Assembly: GCA_033398695.1 (NCBI GenBank)
Contig: CM065817.1
Span: forward strand, 63,724,001-63,788,000
Length of the DNA: 64,000 nucleotides
Direction of reading: 5' to 3'
Origin: Orobanche coerulescens
Taxonomy: Eukaryota > Streptophyta > Magnoliopsida > Lamiales > Orobanchaceae
A program made the translations under genes and the position numbers. This document shows positions 33,316 through 44,548 of the stretch, one piece after another. The stretch's first letter is position 1, and each line of letters begins with the position of its first letter. The notes below the pieces were generated by a model. The model was not told where the DNA came from. It saw only the letters and a program-made list of their open reading frames with translations, and did not search any database.

Positions 33316-34469
33316 ATGACATCCGCTACGACCTCCAAGAGAGCCACCCTGAGATCCGCCGGAAATCTCGTTCCGGCCCGGACCGAATCCCAGCCCACGG
33401 CGGAAGGCGACCGTGGCGACGCTAGGCTATCACTCCCGCCCCTGAGGGACGGTTCTAGCCTCTCACTCGATTAGTTCCAGACCACGGAATAGATTGAGGA
33501 GGCTATAGCCATCCTCAGGGAGCGACAGAGGGCCAAAGACTCGCACACCATCACTCCGTCAACCATCCGCCGGGCAAGCAAGCGGAAGCTCAAGGGGATC
33601 TATGTCGAGAAATCGACAGAAAGCCCCGAGCCACAGGAGAAGGATCTCGTAAGGCGGGACGATTCCGTCTTCAGCCGCCTGGGGAGCGATCCCTCATGGC
33701 GACCCGGGCACTCAGGCCCCAGCCGAGAGACATCGGTATCCGAATCCTTTACCAGGAGTTCAGCATATCCGACTCCCAAGAGGCAGGCCAGTCAACAAGC
33801 CCCTGCTCGCCCGAGGAAGGAACCCACTGGCAGGGAGCTCGTCATTCACCACGGGGCCAGGGGATCAGTACACGATCGCCTTGGTTCGCGCTCTGAGAGT
33901 CAATCGGCGAGCAGTCAGGCGATGGCGATGGCCGCCATGCAACGCCAGCTCGACGAGATGAAGGCGCTCCTGGAAAATGGGGCAGGCGCCAGGAGATCGA
34001 TCGTGGGGCCAAGCGAACCACTCACAGCTCAGATCGAGCTCGCCCCGTTCCAACCAACGATCAATCCCCCACAAACACCTCTATATGAGGGGAGATCGGA
34101 TCCGGAAACCCATTTGAGCAAGTTCCGGATCTACATGACTGCTATGCGGAGCGTCAGATGCGACCAAGTGTCGGATGTTCCCATTAACCCTAGGCGATCT
34201 CGCCTACCGATGGTACATCTCACTACCACCCCGCTCAATCAATTGCTTTGAAAGGCTGGCGAACGACTTCACGACGTACTTCGCCGCCAAAGTCGATCGG
34301 CCAGAAGGTCCCCACCGCGTGATGAAAATCAGGCAGGGGAAAGACGAATCAGATGAATATTACATCGACCGGGTAGACGAGAAAGTCCTCACCGGCGAGC
34401 CCATCAGCGACGAGCTCGCTCTCCACTCAGTCATGAGCGGATTCCAAGGACGCTCGCCCATGTTCAGGC
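33316..34469 (+). pseudogene. TE-F gag, N-terminal part
   Basis: From ATG at 33316 (MTSATTSKRATL). Stops TAG at 33472 and 33490 stand where TE-K has CAG codons. The frame then continues with FTRSSAYPTPKRQ, a Ser-rich region, MAAMQRQLDEMKALLENG, and PPQTPLYEGRSDPETHLSKF. A 1-base gain near 34140 shifts the frame; the rest (MFPLTLGDLAYRWYISLPPRS... DEYYIDRVDEKVL) continues to the TE-G boundary. Function: capsid-forming Gag of a Tat element. Confidence 0.88.
34465..34469. repeat. Target-site duplication CAGGC, left of TE-G
   Basis: CAGGC precedes the TE-G start and is repeated at 37591-37595. Confidence 0.93.
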
Positions 34470-35271
34470 TGTAACACCCCCAATCCACTCAGGGATATTA
34501 CACGCCGTAGACCCTCTCCTCGAGGATCTACCAGGCTGGTAACTAAAATCAAACATCGCCTTTAAGGCTAAAATGACTCAGTAGACCGATTTGGTCTTTC
34601 AAAAATACATACAACTCAAATACAACTCATGCCCACGCAGGGGTCAAAATACAGCCACACCCGTACAACGGGAAAAAAATATACTGCAGCGGAAAAGAAA
34701 ATACAACTAGACCAATACGACGGCAACGGATCCTCGTGTGATTAGTATCGTTCATCTTTCATCATCCTTCGTGTCGACCCTGTGCTATGCTCCAAAACCT
34801 GAATGCAAAAATAGACATCCACCCCCCGAATACTCGGGGGTTAGCAAAACTCCACTGTTTTGCTAGTGCAAGTACAAGTGCAAAAATACGAGCCATACAA
34901 TTCACATTCCACGAATAACAATAACCAGGAATCCGCAAAGATCCAAACGTAACAAAAAGTACTTCCCGAGGCAAGAGTTTGGGTAGATATTTCCAAAACC
35001 GAAAGACAATAATTAAAGGGGAAACAATTTATAAAACAGTTTAAAATGCCCTCGAGAGTTTTAATAGAAAACAGTTTAGGATTACCGAATCCTTATCTTT
35101 CCAAAATCAACAGGGGTCACAGCCCAAAGGTTTTGTTTTCGCAAATAGAAAGCCAACAACAATTTACAGGGTTAAAACCCACGTCACGTGTCCTCGGCGG
35201 ACATAATATCAATACAATATAATCGCCCAAGATATGTAAACCTTGGTCACCAAAAAAAAATACAACATCAA

Positions 35272-35660
35272 CTCGTGAATCCAGGGCTATACCATTGGAT
35301 TCCCTTCGTGGCCCCGTCGGACCCTCCCAAGGTGAGCAGAATACGTTTTCGAAACCATATACACCAACTCGTGAAGTTTTACTCATGAATCCAGGGCTAT
35401 ACCATTGGAATTCCCTCCGTGGCCCCGTCGAACCCTCCCGAGGTGAGCAAATACATTCACCAAACATACACACGCACTCGTGAAGTTTTACTCATGAATC
35501 TAGGGCTATACCATTGGAATTACCTCCGTGGCCCCGTCGAACCCTCCCGAGGTGAGCAAATACATTCACAAAACAAACAACCGCACTCGTGAATCCAGGG
35601 CTATACCATTGGACTCCCTCCGTGATCCCGTCGGACCCTCCTGAGGTGAGCGAAATACAT
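35272..35660. repeat. Four-unit ~105 bp tandem repeat in TE-G
   Basis: Units begin CTCGTGAATCCAGGGC or a close variant at about 35272, 35383, 35491 and 35587. Each contains CTATACCATTGG and CCCGTCGGACCCTCCC. The TCCGACGGG core (opposite strand) is also in the TE-I minisatellite at 52019-52160. Confidence 0.85.
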
Positions 35661-36713
35661 TCACACAATTAACACGTCACAACAAGGATATTCATACAAT
35701 CCACCAAAGGCAACAAACACAAAGCACGACATAATCGTCAAATCACAACACACCAAAAATGAGATAATATATGCACACACACGTTATCAAGCGCAACATC
35801 AACACCAAACATATCCATAGGATTCACATAGTCACTTACAACCCACACAATTTACAAAACACACGCGTTTTGAAAGTGAGCCTTTTAACGAGGCTAGTCG
35901 AATCTTTTGAAAAACTCGTTTCAAACAAACACACACACATACCAAGACGATCACCAATCATCATATCCACAAAACAAGAAATGTATGGACAAGGTACTTG
36001 CCTCGAATAAGAACAACGCGAAGAATCGACCAAAGTAGGTTGACACGAACCGACTACGAACCCGCCGACTCCACCGATCGCCAACTCGCGTTCATAAACT
36101 ACGAAGGACAATAACAACAATGAAATGAATTCCCTAACACAACTTAAAGCCATTGAATTCAAAGAACGAATGACGAAAGTTCAAGGATTTTCCCCAAAAC
36201 GGCCAAGAACACGATTCGTCCCGTCAAAACCCGAAAACGGAATTTCAAGTTGAAATATGGATATACAATCCATAGAATATGTTTAACAACATCATTTAAC
36301 CATAATCGATCCATCAAAAACGGATGAAAAACGAGATCGAGGATAAATCCCCCAAAAAGTCAATTCGAAAGAAATCAAGAAATATACTTCGATTCGACGA
36401 AGAACAATGGATTAAATGATGTTAAACACAAGAATACTACCAAGATTAATCATACCCATCATGAATTAATCAACAACACGGAACGAATCGGACGAAAATG
36501 CAAAAACCCCGAAATTCACGAAATTAGGGTTCTAAGGAAGATTACCTTGATTCGCTGGATCAAAGGATGATAACGGATGATTGATTGATGTTATGAACTC
36601 AAGAACTTCATGGATTTGTTGTTAAACAACATCGCTTCGTCACCCATGAATCGCCCGGCCCTTGAGACGGAGAAGGAAAGAAGTGAAAAAGCGAAATGAA
36701 ATGTGATTTCGGC

Positions 36714-36728
36714 CACATTTATCTTTGC
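36714..36728 (-). promoter_or_regulatory. Candidate TATA region of TE-G LTR
   Basis: The minus strand reads GCAAAGATAAATGTG, directly downstream (element direction) of the palindrome cluster and followed by a pyrimidine-rich stretch. Weak TATA match. Confidence 0.4.
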
Positions 36729-36732
36729 CCGG

Positions 36733-37025
36733 ACTAGCGCGCTAAGTGCCGAGCTAGCGTGCGCTTATCGGCCCGAACGCGATCGGTAGCCTTACAGACT
36801 GAAGCTGCTCGGCCAGGTAGCGTGCGCAGCCTTCCGGCCGTAGCGTGCGCTACCTGCCGGCCGTAGCGTACGCAGCGTCCGACAGTAGCGTGCGCTACCT
36901 GCCGAGCCTGACCGATTCCAGAACCCCCAGGACTCCACTGTCCAGACCCGCTAGCGTGCGTTAGGCCATCCGGTAGCGTGCGCTACACCTGCCGGTTAGC
37001 GCGCCTTCCGGCCGTGGCGTGCGCT
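36733..37025. repeat. TAGCG-NN-CGCTA palindrome cluster in TE-G
   Basis: About nine perfect or degraded copies of TAGCGTGCGCTA/TAGCGCGC, mixed with GCCGG-rich spacer. Some have lost the second arm (e.g. TAGCGTGCGCAG). Confidence 0.8.
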
Positions 37026-37590
37026 TCTGCCGGTTAAATGCCGCACCGTCCGGTGCCCTGTCGTCCGGCGATCCATAACCGTCGGCGATCCGCAACCGCC
37101 AGAGCTCGGCGACCGATTCTGGCAACGCAGGCGAACACGACGAAAAGTTCGCGGACGACATCAACGACCCAAAATGAAAACATAATACGATAATTAATCA
37201 TACGCGACCAAGAAACGGGTCGAGACAACAATTACAGATACGGATACCCGTAACATTTAAGAAATTACAAAATGGCCCAAAACGCTCGGAAATCGCGATA
37301 CGAGATCGAATAACCAAACTGAAGTTCACAACACGTATAACAAAGTTAAACGAACTTACGGGACACTCGAAACAGCAGTTTCGACCGAGATTCGCAAGAA
37401 TCGAACTCAAGTGCGGAAAAGTCGCTAAAAAGCACGGAACTCAACAAAACGACACCGAAACGAACTCAGATGTCAAAAAGTGTAGAATTAATCATTCTCA
37501 GAATGACGAAAAGGCCATGAGCGAGTCGTCAAAATGGATTTCGGCTGAAAAAAAGAAATTTACCGAAAATCGAAAATTGCGGATATTACA

Positions 37591-38374
37591 CAGGCACCTC
37601 ACAAAGGATATCCCCCCAACTTACTCGGTCTTCCGCGGCAGAGCCGCCGATTTTCTGGCCAGACAGAGGATGCTCTCTCTCCGCTTAGGCGAAGGACCGT
37701 CCGAAGAAGGAAAGACGCCATCCAATGTTCAGAAGAAGGCGGTCGCCAAGCCCAGAAAGGCGGTCGCCGAGCCGCCTGGCGAGTTCAAATCATTCGAGGA
37801 CGTGGAGGTCCACCTTCTCCGCAACCTCAACTTATCTCCGGCCCATATATTCAACGCAATCAAGGGTCGCGAGTGGCTTTCCAAACCAAAGCCGATAAGG
37901 GACCACGGTCATCTAGACCGTAGCAAATTCTGTGCCTACCATAAGAGTCCCGGCCACAACACCAGCCAATGCCGCGACCTCCTCAGACAACTCTGGCGAC
38001 TGTTTGAGGAAGGCAAACTGGACAATTTGATCACCAAGCCAAAACCTAGGACGGAGAGAGCCGGAGGGCGCGAGCGCCGACCAAGCGAAAGAACTCCTCC
38101 CAATCCGGTCGCCAGAATCGAGCATGAGCCGGAGTACTCTGATGAGTCGATCCCTCCGATCAACCCTGGCGGTCGGATCAACATGCTTCAAGCAGGAGGT
38201 GGAAGCCTCGGGGGTCTTTTCCCGGTTTCCACCATGTCAAACAGGAAGCGAAAGGCCGAGCTGAGGGCGTTCGCCGGCGTCCATGTCGTGGTACCTCCGG
38301 AGCCGACCATCTCTAAAGACGCACTCATCACCTTCTCCAACGAGGACAGGGAGGGAGTGCAGCGCCCCAAATAG
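37591..38374 (+). pseudogene. TE-F gag, C-terminal part
   Basis: Resumes after TE-G: PTYSVFRGRAADFLARQRML (shared with TE-C gag), FEDVEVHLLRNLNLSPAHIF, then a zinc-finger-like CAYHKSPGHNTSQC, a basic region, GGRINMLQAGG, and ISKDALITFSNEDREGV, typical of the Tat gag-protease junction. It ends in TAG at 38372; the homologous frame continues past it into protease. Confidence 0.9.
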
Positions 38375-38558
38375 GATGCACTGGTGATCTCCGCCTGCAT
38401 CCTTGGAAAGACGATCGATTGCGTGCTGGTCGACAATGGGAGTTTCTGCAACATCATATTCAAATATGCCCTAGACCAACTCGGAAACTTAATCAAATTT
38501 ATCAAGCCGTACGACACCGTGCTCCAAGGATTCGGCGACAACACAGTCCAAGCCTACG
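38375..38558 (+). pseudogene. TE-F protease, N-terminal part, cut by TE-H
   Basis: In frame after the stop: DALVISACILGKTIDCVLVDNGSFCNIIF. The retropepsin motif normally D-S/T/G-G reads D-N-G here. The sequence runs to GDNTVQAY at the CTACG site where TE-H inserted. Confidence 0.82.
38554..38558. repeat. Target-site duplication CTACG, left of TE-H
   Basis: CTACG directly before the TE-H LTR; repeated at 44315-44319. Confidence 0.93.
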
Positions 38559-39077
38559 TATCACGGGATGCCCGCGACCCCAGGCGGTATTACCTGATCA
38601 ACGGCCATTCATGGGCCCACTTGCAGCTTTGTGGGACGCAGAGCCTCATCGCACTTCAAGTTATCATCTATAGTGTAGGGCTTTACTTTATTTTCCTTGT
38701 AATAGCTAGTTAGTGTTGTAATAGCTAGTTAGTGGTTGCTCAGCTTTTCAATATCCACTGTTGTCATTAGCCTTTATTTTTCTAAGCCTATTATAGGGGG
38801 GAAGAGTGTACTGAAGAGTTGTAGTACGAATTGGCTAGTTTGCTGAGACCCTCCTATCCGTGTATGCTTGTAATCATTGTTGCCTATTATAATCGTTCAT
38901 TGTATTAATACAAATCGATTTTCGTCTTTAATTTTGCTGTGCCACTAAAACGCCTCGGCGTGATTGCGTCGCATTAGCACCAACGCTCGAACGAGTTAGG
39001 CGGACGTAGTAGGGTAAATTGACTACTAGCCGCACGGTGCGCGTACATTATATACAAACTATAAGCGCCCCGTGACT
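38559..39077 (+). repeat. TE-H 5' LTR (519 bp)
   Basis: Colinear with 43796-44314. The terminal TG has become TA (TATCACGGG versus TGTCATGGG) and the last base is T instead of A, so both ends are mutated. Confidence 0.93.
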
Positions 39078-39079
39078 GG

Positions 39080-39091
39080 TGGTATCGGAGA
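39080..39091 (+). promoter_or_regulatory. Primer-binding site of TE-H (tRNA-iMet type)
   Basis: TGGTATCGGAGA two bases after the LTR. Initiator-Met type with the G variant at position 8 and a further change at position 12. Confidence 0.82.
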
Positions 39092-39109
39092 CCGGTCAAG
39101 GTCGAAAGA

Positions 39110-40351
39110 ATGGAATCGGGTAACGAGACGGAAGTCCCTAGAAAGCAGGGCAAGAAAAAGGATGACGGAAAGAGGAAAGAGGTCGAGGCCTCTAAAGCCT
39201 AATTCGATAATCTAGAGCAAGAGTGCTCAAGATTGAGATATGTTGTCGAGACCTTGGAGGAGATGGTCGAGACCCTCGAGGCGGAGAATGAAGACCTCCG
39301 AGCCCAGTTGGGCGAATGCAGAGAAGGCCGAACCCTTGCAGAAGCAATGGGAGCCAACAATACGGCTGAAATGAGACGCGATATGGAAGCAATGAGTATC
39401 CAGATTGGATTGCTTCAAAGAGCAGTGAACAACACACCCCATGTTGCTCAAGAACCTATTACGAGAATTCGGATCCCCGAACCAAGTTCCTATAGTGGAA
39501 CCCGAGATGCCAAGGAAGTTGAGAACTTCTTATTCGACGTGGAAAAATACTTCCATGCCGCTAATGTTTTGGATGAAGCGAGAAAGGTGTCAACCGCCAC
39601 AATGTATTTGATCGATGATGCCAAATTGTGGTGGCGCACCAAATATGCGGACATTCAGGCTCAACGAGTAAGAATTGACACTTGGGAACAACTGCGAGAA
39701 GCCATCAGGCAACAATTCTTCCCAGAGAATGTTGAGTACAATGCAAGAAGGGCCTTGCGAGATTTGAAGCACACCGATCTTATTCGAGATTACGTGAAGG
39801 CATTTTCGACACATATGTTACACATTAGCGATATGTCGGAGAATGACCGGTTGTTTACGTTCCTTGAAGGGTTGAAACCATTTGCTCGTACGGAGCTTCT
39901 GCGCCAACGAGTCACAGACCTCAGTACCGCCATGGGAGCGGCAGAAAGATTAATGGATTACACGTCGGAACCTCGAAAGGATCGTCCCGTAACAACAAAC
40001 ATGACACCGTCCCGAAGTGTAATGCCAAGACCGTTCAAACCTAACTTGAGTCGGAGTGTAGGGGATCGGCAAACCTATACTCAAGGAAGTTCATATGGGA
40101 GCACGAATCGTAGCAAACCTACAGAAGGTCAGCAGGCCCCTTCCCAACGGATCGTTAAATGTTTCCTATGTGATGGGCCTCATTTTCTCACTAATTGTCC
40201 GAAGAGGCAACTTTTGAGCGCCTTAACAAGCGCCGCAGAATCGAGTTCGCAACCGAAAGAAGAGTTGCAAGTTCCAGATGAGGAAGGAAGATCGGATGAT
40301 GAGGAAAACCTTGGGGCCATCAATCAATGGTGCAACTCGTTAACCCATTAG
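39110..40351 (+). pseudogene. TE-H gag
   Basis: Starts ATG at 39110 (MESGNETEVPRKQ), with TAA at 39200 in frame, probably from CAA; after it the frame is open to 40351. A coiled-coil-like segment (EEMVETLEAENEDLRAQL) precedes the gag core IRIPEPSSYSGTRDAKEVENFL, WWRTKYADI and IRQQFFPENVEYNARRAL, then one CCHC knuckle, CFLCDGPHFLTNC. Ends in an acidic tail. One nonsense mutation separates it from an intact gag of about 413 codons. Confidence 0.9.
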
Positions 40352-40445
40352 GTGACAGCTAAGGCAAGAGTGCCGACAAAAGCTATAAAACCCGTACCTG
40401 CTCTCACGACAGGTGGTCCCGATAAGAGAAAGAAGGGATTAATGT

Positions 40446-41102
40446 TTTGTTGATGTTAAAATCAATGGGAAAAATATTCGTGCTATGATAGACTCGGGTG
40501 CCACCCATAATTATCTGGCGAGCACCGAAGTGGAGAGACTTGGACTGTTGTTAGAGAAAGGAGTGGGTCGAGTTAAAGCCGTAAACTCTCCGGCAACACC
40601 ACTAGCGGGGATTTCCAAGGCTGTTCGAATTAAGGTAGGAGCCTTCGAAGGTAGGGCCGACCTATCTGTTGTGGAGATGGATGACTACAAATTAATACTC
40701 GGGCTCGAGTACATGCGTGACACTCAAACCCTAGTCATGTCGTATGCTGATGCACTCTTGGTTTTGGGGGATAAACCACATATTATCCCAACAATTAGCG
40801 CAACCCAAGGGCAAAGTAACCTATCCGCATTACAATTCAAGAAGGGATGCAGGCATGGGGAACCGTCCTTCCTGTGCGCCTTGCAATTCGACAAAGTAGA
40901 GGAGTTGTCAGGTCCTATCCCTGATGCTGTGAAGCACCTACTAAACGAGTTTGAAGATGTTATGCCCGACGAATTGCCTCGGAAGCTTCCACCTAAGAGG
41001 GCGGTCGATCATGAGATTGAGTTGGTGCCGGGCACAAAACCTCCTGCCCGAGCCCCTTATCGTATGTCGCAACCTGAGCTTGTGGAGCTCAGAAGCGATT
41101 AA
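40446..41102 (+). pseudogene. TE-H protease and linker
   Basis: VDVKINGKNIRAMIDSGATHNYLAS has the DSGA retropepsin motif; ILGLEYMRDTQ follows. Then [30 protein letters not shown] leads towards RT. Between gag and this frame there is a stop (40349-40351) and a shift near 40445. A shift at about 41090 (ELVELRSD) leads into the RT frame. Confidence 0.88.
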
Positions 41103-42132
41103 AGAGATGTTGGAATGTGGTATGATCCAACCGGCGAAATCACCGTATGGAGCTCCTGTTCTCTTTCAGAAAAAGTCGGACGGAACTCTGCGATTGTGTT
41201 GTGATTATCGTGCTCTAAATAAAATTACGGTGAAGAATGTGTATCCTATTTCGCTCGTAGCAGATTGCTTCGACTGTCTCAGTGGAGCGGAGTACTATAC
41301 AAAAATCAATCTGAGATCAGGTTATTGGCAAGTTCGCATCAAGGAGGGAGATGAGGTAAAAACGACGATTGTCACACGTTACGGGGCCTTCGTATTCTTG
41401 GTTATGCCCTTTGGCCTAACAAACGCCCCAGCAACTTTTAGCACCTTCATGAATCAAGTTCTCCAAGGGTTCTTGGATGAGTTTGTCGTGGTATACCTGG
41501 ATGATATTGTTATTTACAGCCGAACCTTGGAAGAACATGTGGAACATTTGAGAATGGTTCTTACTAAGCACGAACTATATGTTAAGCTGTTGAAGTGCTC
41601 ATTTGCCCGGAACCGGATCAGTTTCTTGGGTCATATCGTTGAGTGTGGCAATATTCGTATGGATCCGAGAAAAATACGAGCAATTCAAGAATGGAAACCA
41701 CCAACCGATGTACATGAAGTACGGTCATTTCTCGGGTTGGCGAATTACTATAGAAGATTTGTGATGGGGTATGCCGGAATAGCAAGACCCCTAACCGATT
41801 TGACGAGAAAGACGGAAGTTTGGAATTGGTCACCGGAATGCCATAATGCCTTCGACAACTTAAAGAAGGCCATCCTAACAGACCCGGTCTTCGCACTACC
41901 GGATCTATCCAAACCTTTTGTGGTTGAAACAGATGCTTCAAATATTGCACTAGGAGGAGTTTTAGTGCAAGATGGACATCCTGTTGCCTTCGAGAGTAAG
42001 AAACTTAAGGATGTCGAGAGGCGTTACACGGTGCATGAGAAAGAGCTTTTAGCAGTGGTCCATTGCCTTCGACTTTGGAGACATTACTTATTGGGGTTGC
42101 CGTTTATTGTAAAGCGACAACAACGATGTTAG
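41090..42132 (+). pseudogene. TE-H reverse transcriptase and start of RNase H
   Basis: [51 protein letters not shown] and [13 protein letters not shown] lead to the catalytic [13 protein letters not shown] (YLDD). [13 protein letters not shown] links to RNase [18 protein letters not shown]. The frame breaks after [11 protein letters not shown] at 42132. The RT core is intact in sequence. Confidence 0.92.
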
Positions 42133-42172
42133 TCACTTTCTCGGCCCAAAGCTTCTTTGGGAAACAAGCGAG

Positions 42173-42574
42173 ATGGCGGGAACTATTGTCGAGTTCAACT
42201 TTGTGATTGAGTTTCGTGCAGTTCTAGTAATCGTGGCGGATGCCCTGAGCCGCAGATCCGACACAGGCCGTTCTACAAGTCTTGCGGCGCTTTCCTCGAG
42301 TCAGGTGACCACTCCATTAAAAGATCGAATACGAGAACTAATGGGAGCCGACGCAGCGGCTCAATGTTTGGTAAATCTTATCCGCCAGGGTACAACACGA
42401 AGATTTTGGCTAGAGGATGGCCTCTTATGGACCAAGGGGAGACGACTCTATGTACCTATAGGCGGCGATATGAGGAAAACTATTATTGCGGAATGTCACG
42501 ACACTCTCTGGGTGGGCCACCCAGGAGAGGAGCGCACTGTGGTGTTAGTTCAACGAGCTTACTATTGGCCCTAA
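42173..42574 (+). pseudogene. TE-H RNase H end and integrase zinc region (first part)
   Basis: FNFVIEFRA... VIVADALSRRSD is the end of RNase H. RFWLEDGLLWTKGRRLYVP and ECHDTLWVGHPGEERT form the His part of the HHCC zinc domain. TAA at 42572 separates it from the following in-frame part. Confidence 0.88.
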
Positions 42575-43225
42575 ATGCGGGACGACATTGAGATGTTTGT
42601 CCGCACCTGCTTGGTGTGCCAACAAGATAAACCTGATCGACAAAAGAAGGCAGGCTTGCTGGAACCACTACTCATTCCTGTTAGGGCTTGGGAAAGTGTT
42701 TCAATGGATTATATCACCAGTCTACCAAAAGTTGGGGATCTTGATGCCATTATTGTTGTGGTAGATCGGTTCTCCAAATACATTACATTCATAGCAGCAC
42801 CCAAGACAGTTTCGGCGGAAGAGACAGATCAGCTCTTTTTCAAGCATATTGTTAAGTATTGGGGACTGCCGAGGGACATTGTTAGTGACCGAGACACCCG
42901 GTTTACTAGTAGCTTTTGGACCGAGCTCTTCAAACTACTCGGCTCCAAGTTGAATATGAGCTCTAGCTTCCACCCACAATCTGATGGCCAAACTGAAATA
43001 TTTAACTCAATGTTGGAGGAATATCTTCGACATTTTGTGAGCACTAATCAGAAGGACTGGGTGAAGCTTTTGGATGTTGCTCAACTGTGTTTCAATGCTC
43101 AAAAATGCTCTACCACCAATAAGAGTGCTTTTGAAATTTGTAATGGGCGTGACCACTCCTCCCGCACAATATTGATCTTGTTCCACAAAATGCCGAGCCT
43201 ACTTGGCACAAACATTTTCCCTTGA
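42575..43225 (+). pseudogene. TE-H integrase catalytic core
   Basis: In frame with the preceding piece after one stop. The CLVCQQDKP cysteines complete the zinc domain; the core has SMDYITSLP (D), IVSDRDTRFTS (D) and SDGQTEIFNSMLEEYLRH (E). It is disrupted after FEICNGRDHS near 43160. Confidence 0.9.
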
Positions 43226-43249
43226 ATGGGAACAAAATCTTGATTTGGC

Positions 43250-43834
43250 GTGGCTACAGAGAAGGCTCAAAAGCGGATGAAAAAATATGCTGATCTTAAA
43301 CGCCGCTTTGTTGAATACTGTGTGGGTGACAAGGTGATGGTGAAGATCCCGAACCAGAGTTCCTCCAGGGCAACACGGGGGAGAGATTCACGGCTAATGC
43401 AAAAATATATTGGGCCCCTAAACATTCTCAAAAGAGTCGGAAATGTAGCCTACAAGCTTGAGTTACCCCAGTGGTGGCGCATTCATAATGTCTTTCATGT
43501 CAGCCAACTCAAGCCATATCAGGCAGACAAAGAGGACACCACACGCAACCTGCCCAACCGTCCACAACTGAAACTACGCAACTTGGGGAAGAGGGTGGCC
43601 GAAGCTATTATCGACCACCGTGATGCAGGGCCGAGAAAGAAGTTATACAAAGAATATTTGGTGAAATGGAAGGGCTGCAGTATGGAGGAGAACACTTGGG
43701 AGAGGGCGACAACACTTAAAGATTTTCAACCCCTACTGGATTCTTATCTCACATCTATGGCGCCGGGGACGTCACCAACTCAGAGGGGGGAGTGCTGTCA
43801 TGGGATGTCCGCGACCCCAGGCGGTATTACCTGA
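43250..43834 (+). pseudogene. TE-H integrase C-terminus and chromodomain
   Basis: KRRFVEYCVGDKVMVKIP and YIGPLNILKRVGNVAYKLELP are the Gypsy integrase C-terminal (GPY/F) module; [14 protein letters not shown] follows. The chromodomain reads YKEYLVKWKGCSMEENTWE, with aromatic cage positions present, a module thought to direct integration to heterochromatin. The frame extends into the 3' LTR. Confidence 0.92.
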
Positions 43835-44314
43835 TCAACGGCCATTCATGGGCCCACTTGCAGCTTTGTGGGACGCAGAGCCTCATCGCACTTCAAGTTA
43901 TCATCTATAGTGTAGGGCTTTACTTTATTTTCCTTGTAATAGCTAGTTAGTGTTGTAATAGCTAGTTAGTGGTTGCTCAGCTTTTCAATATCCACTGTTG
44001 TCATTAGCCTTTATTTTTCTAAGCCTATTATAGGGGGGAAGAGTGTACTGAAGAGTTGTAGTACGAATTGGCTAGTTTGCTGAGACCCTCCTATCCATGT
44101 ATGCTTGTAATCATTGTTGCCTATTGTAATCGTTCATTGTATTAATACAAATCGATTTTCGTCTTCAATTTTGCTGTGCCACTAAAACGCCTCGGCGTGA
44201 TTGCGTCGCATTAGCACCAACGCTCGAACGAGTTAGGCAGACGTAGTCGGGTAAATTGACTACTAGCCGCACGGTGCGCGTACATTATATACAAACTATA
44301 AGCGCCCCGTGACA
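43796..44314 (+). repeat. TE-H 3' LTR (519 bp)
   Basis: Follows the PPT AGAGGGGGGAGTGC (43782-43795). Begins TGTCATGGG and ends CCGTGACA: a TGTCA/TGACA inverted terminal pair. Followed by CTACG. Confidence 0.94.
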
Positions 44315-44548
44315 CTACGGGAGGATCAAGCTCTCCGTCGAGCTAGTATGCTTTTATGATCCCAAGGTTAGGATTACTAGGAACCTAAGTTTTGTAATCA
44401 TAGATAGGCCCAGCATCTATAATGGGTTCCTAGGTCGCCCCTTTTTAGAAACCTTTGAGGCGGTCGCCTCATCTTTCTTTTACTGTATCAAATTCCCCAC
44501 TGCCGATGGGACGGTCGGTACTGTAAAAGGAGATCAGCTAATGGCAAA
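44315..44548 (+). pseudogene. TE-F protease, C-terminal part
   Basis: After the duplicated CTACG the protease frame resumes: IKLSVELVCFYDPKV, LSFVIIDRPSIYNGFLGRPFLETF, CIKFPTADGTVGTVKGDQLMAK, all typical of Tat protease ends. A TGA at 44549 follows. Confidence 0.85.

Larger units (their letters stand above)
34470..37590 (-). mobile_element. TE-G: solo LTR (3121 bp) inside TE-F gag
   Basis: Single LTR from TGTAACACCCCC to GGATATTACA, flanked by CAGGC duplications with no internal region, i.e. a solo LTR left by recombination between two LTRs. Its ends match the TE-B LTR (the last ~100 bp are nearly the same), making it a related family. It carries four ~105-bp tandem units (35272-35660), and its palindromes (36733-37025) are of the TAGCG-NN-CGCTA type, not the GTGCCGCGGCAC type of TE-B. 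Confidence 0.93.
38559..44314 (+). mobile_element. TE-H: chromodomain Gypsy element with short LTRs
   Basis: Plus-strand element of 5.76 kb bounded by CTACG. LTRs of 519 bp (38559-39077 and 43796-44314) flank gag, protease, RT, RNase H, integrase and a canonical chromodomain. Short LTRs, a single CCHC knuckle and a canonical chromodomain suggest the Galadriel or Reina branch of chromoviruses (lineage uncertain). It inserted in the TE-F protease gene. Stops and frameshifts break most genes. Confidence 0.92.
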
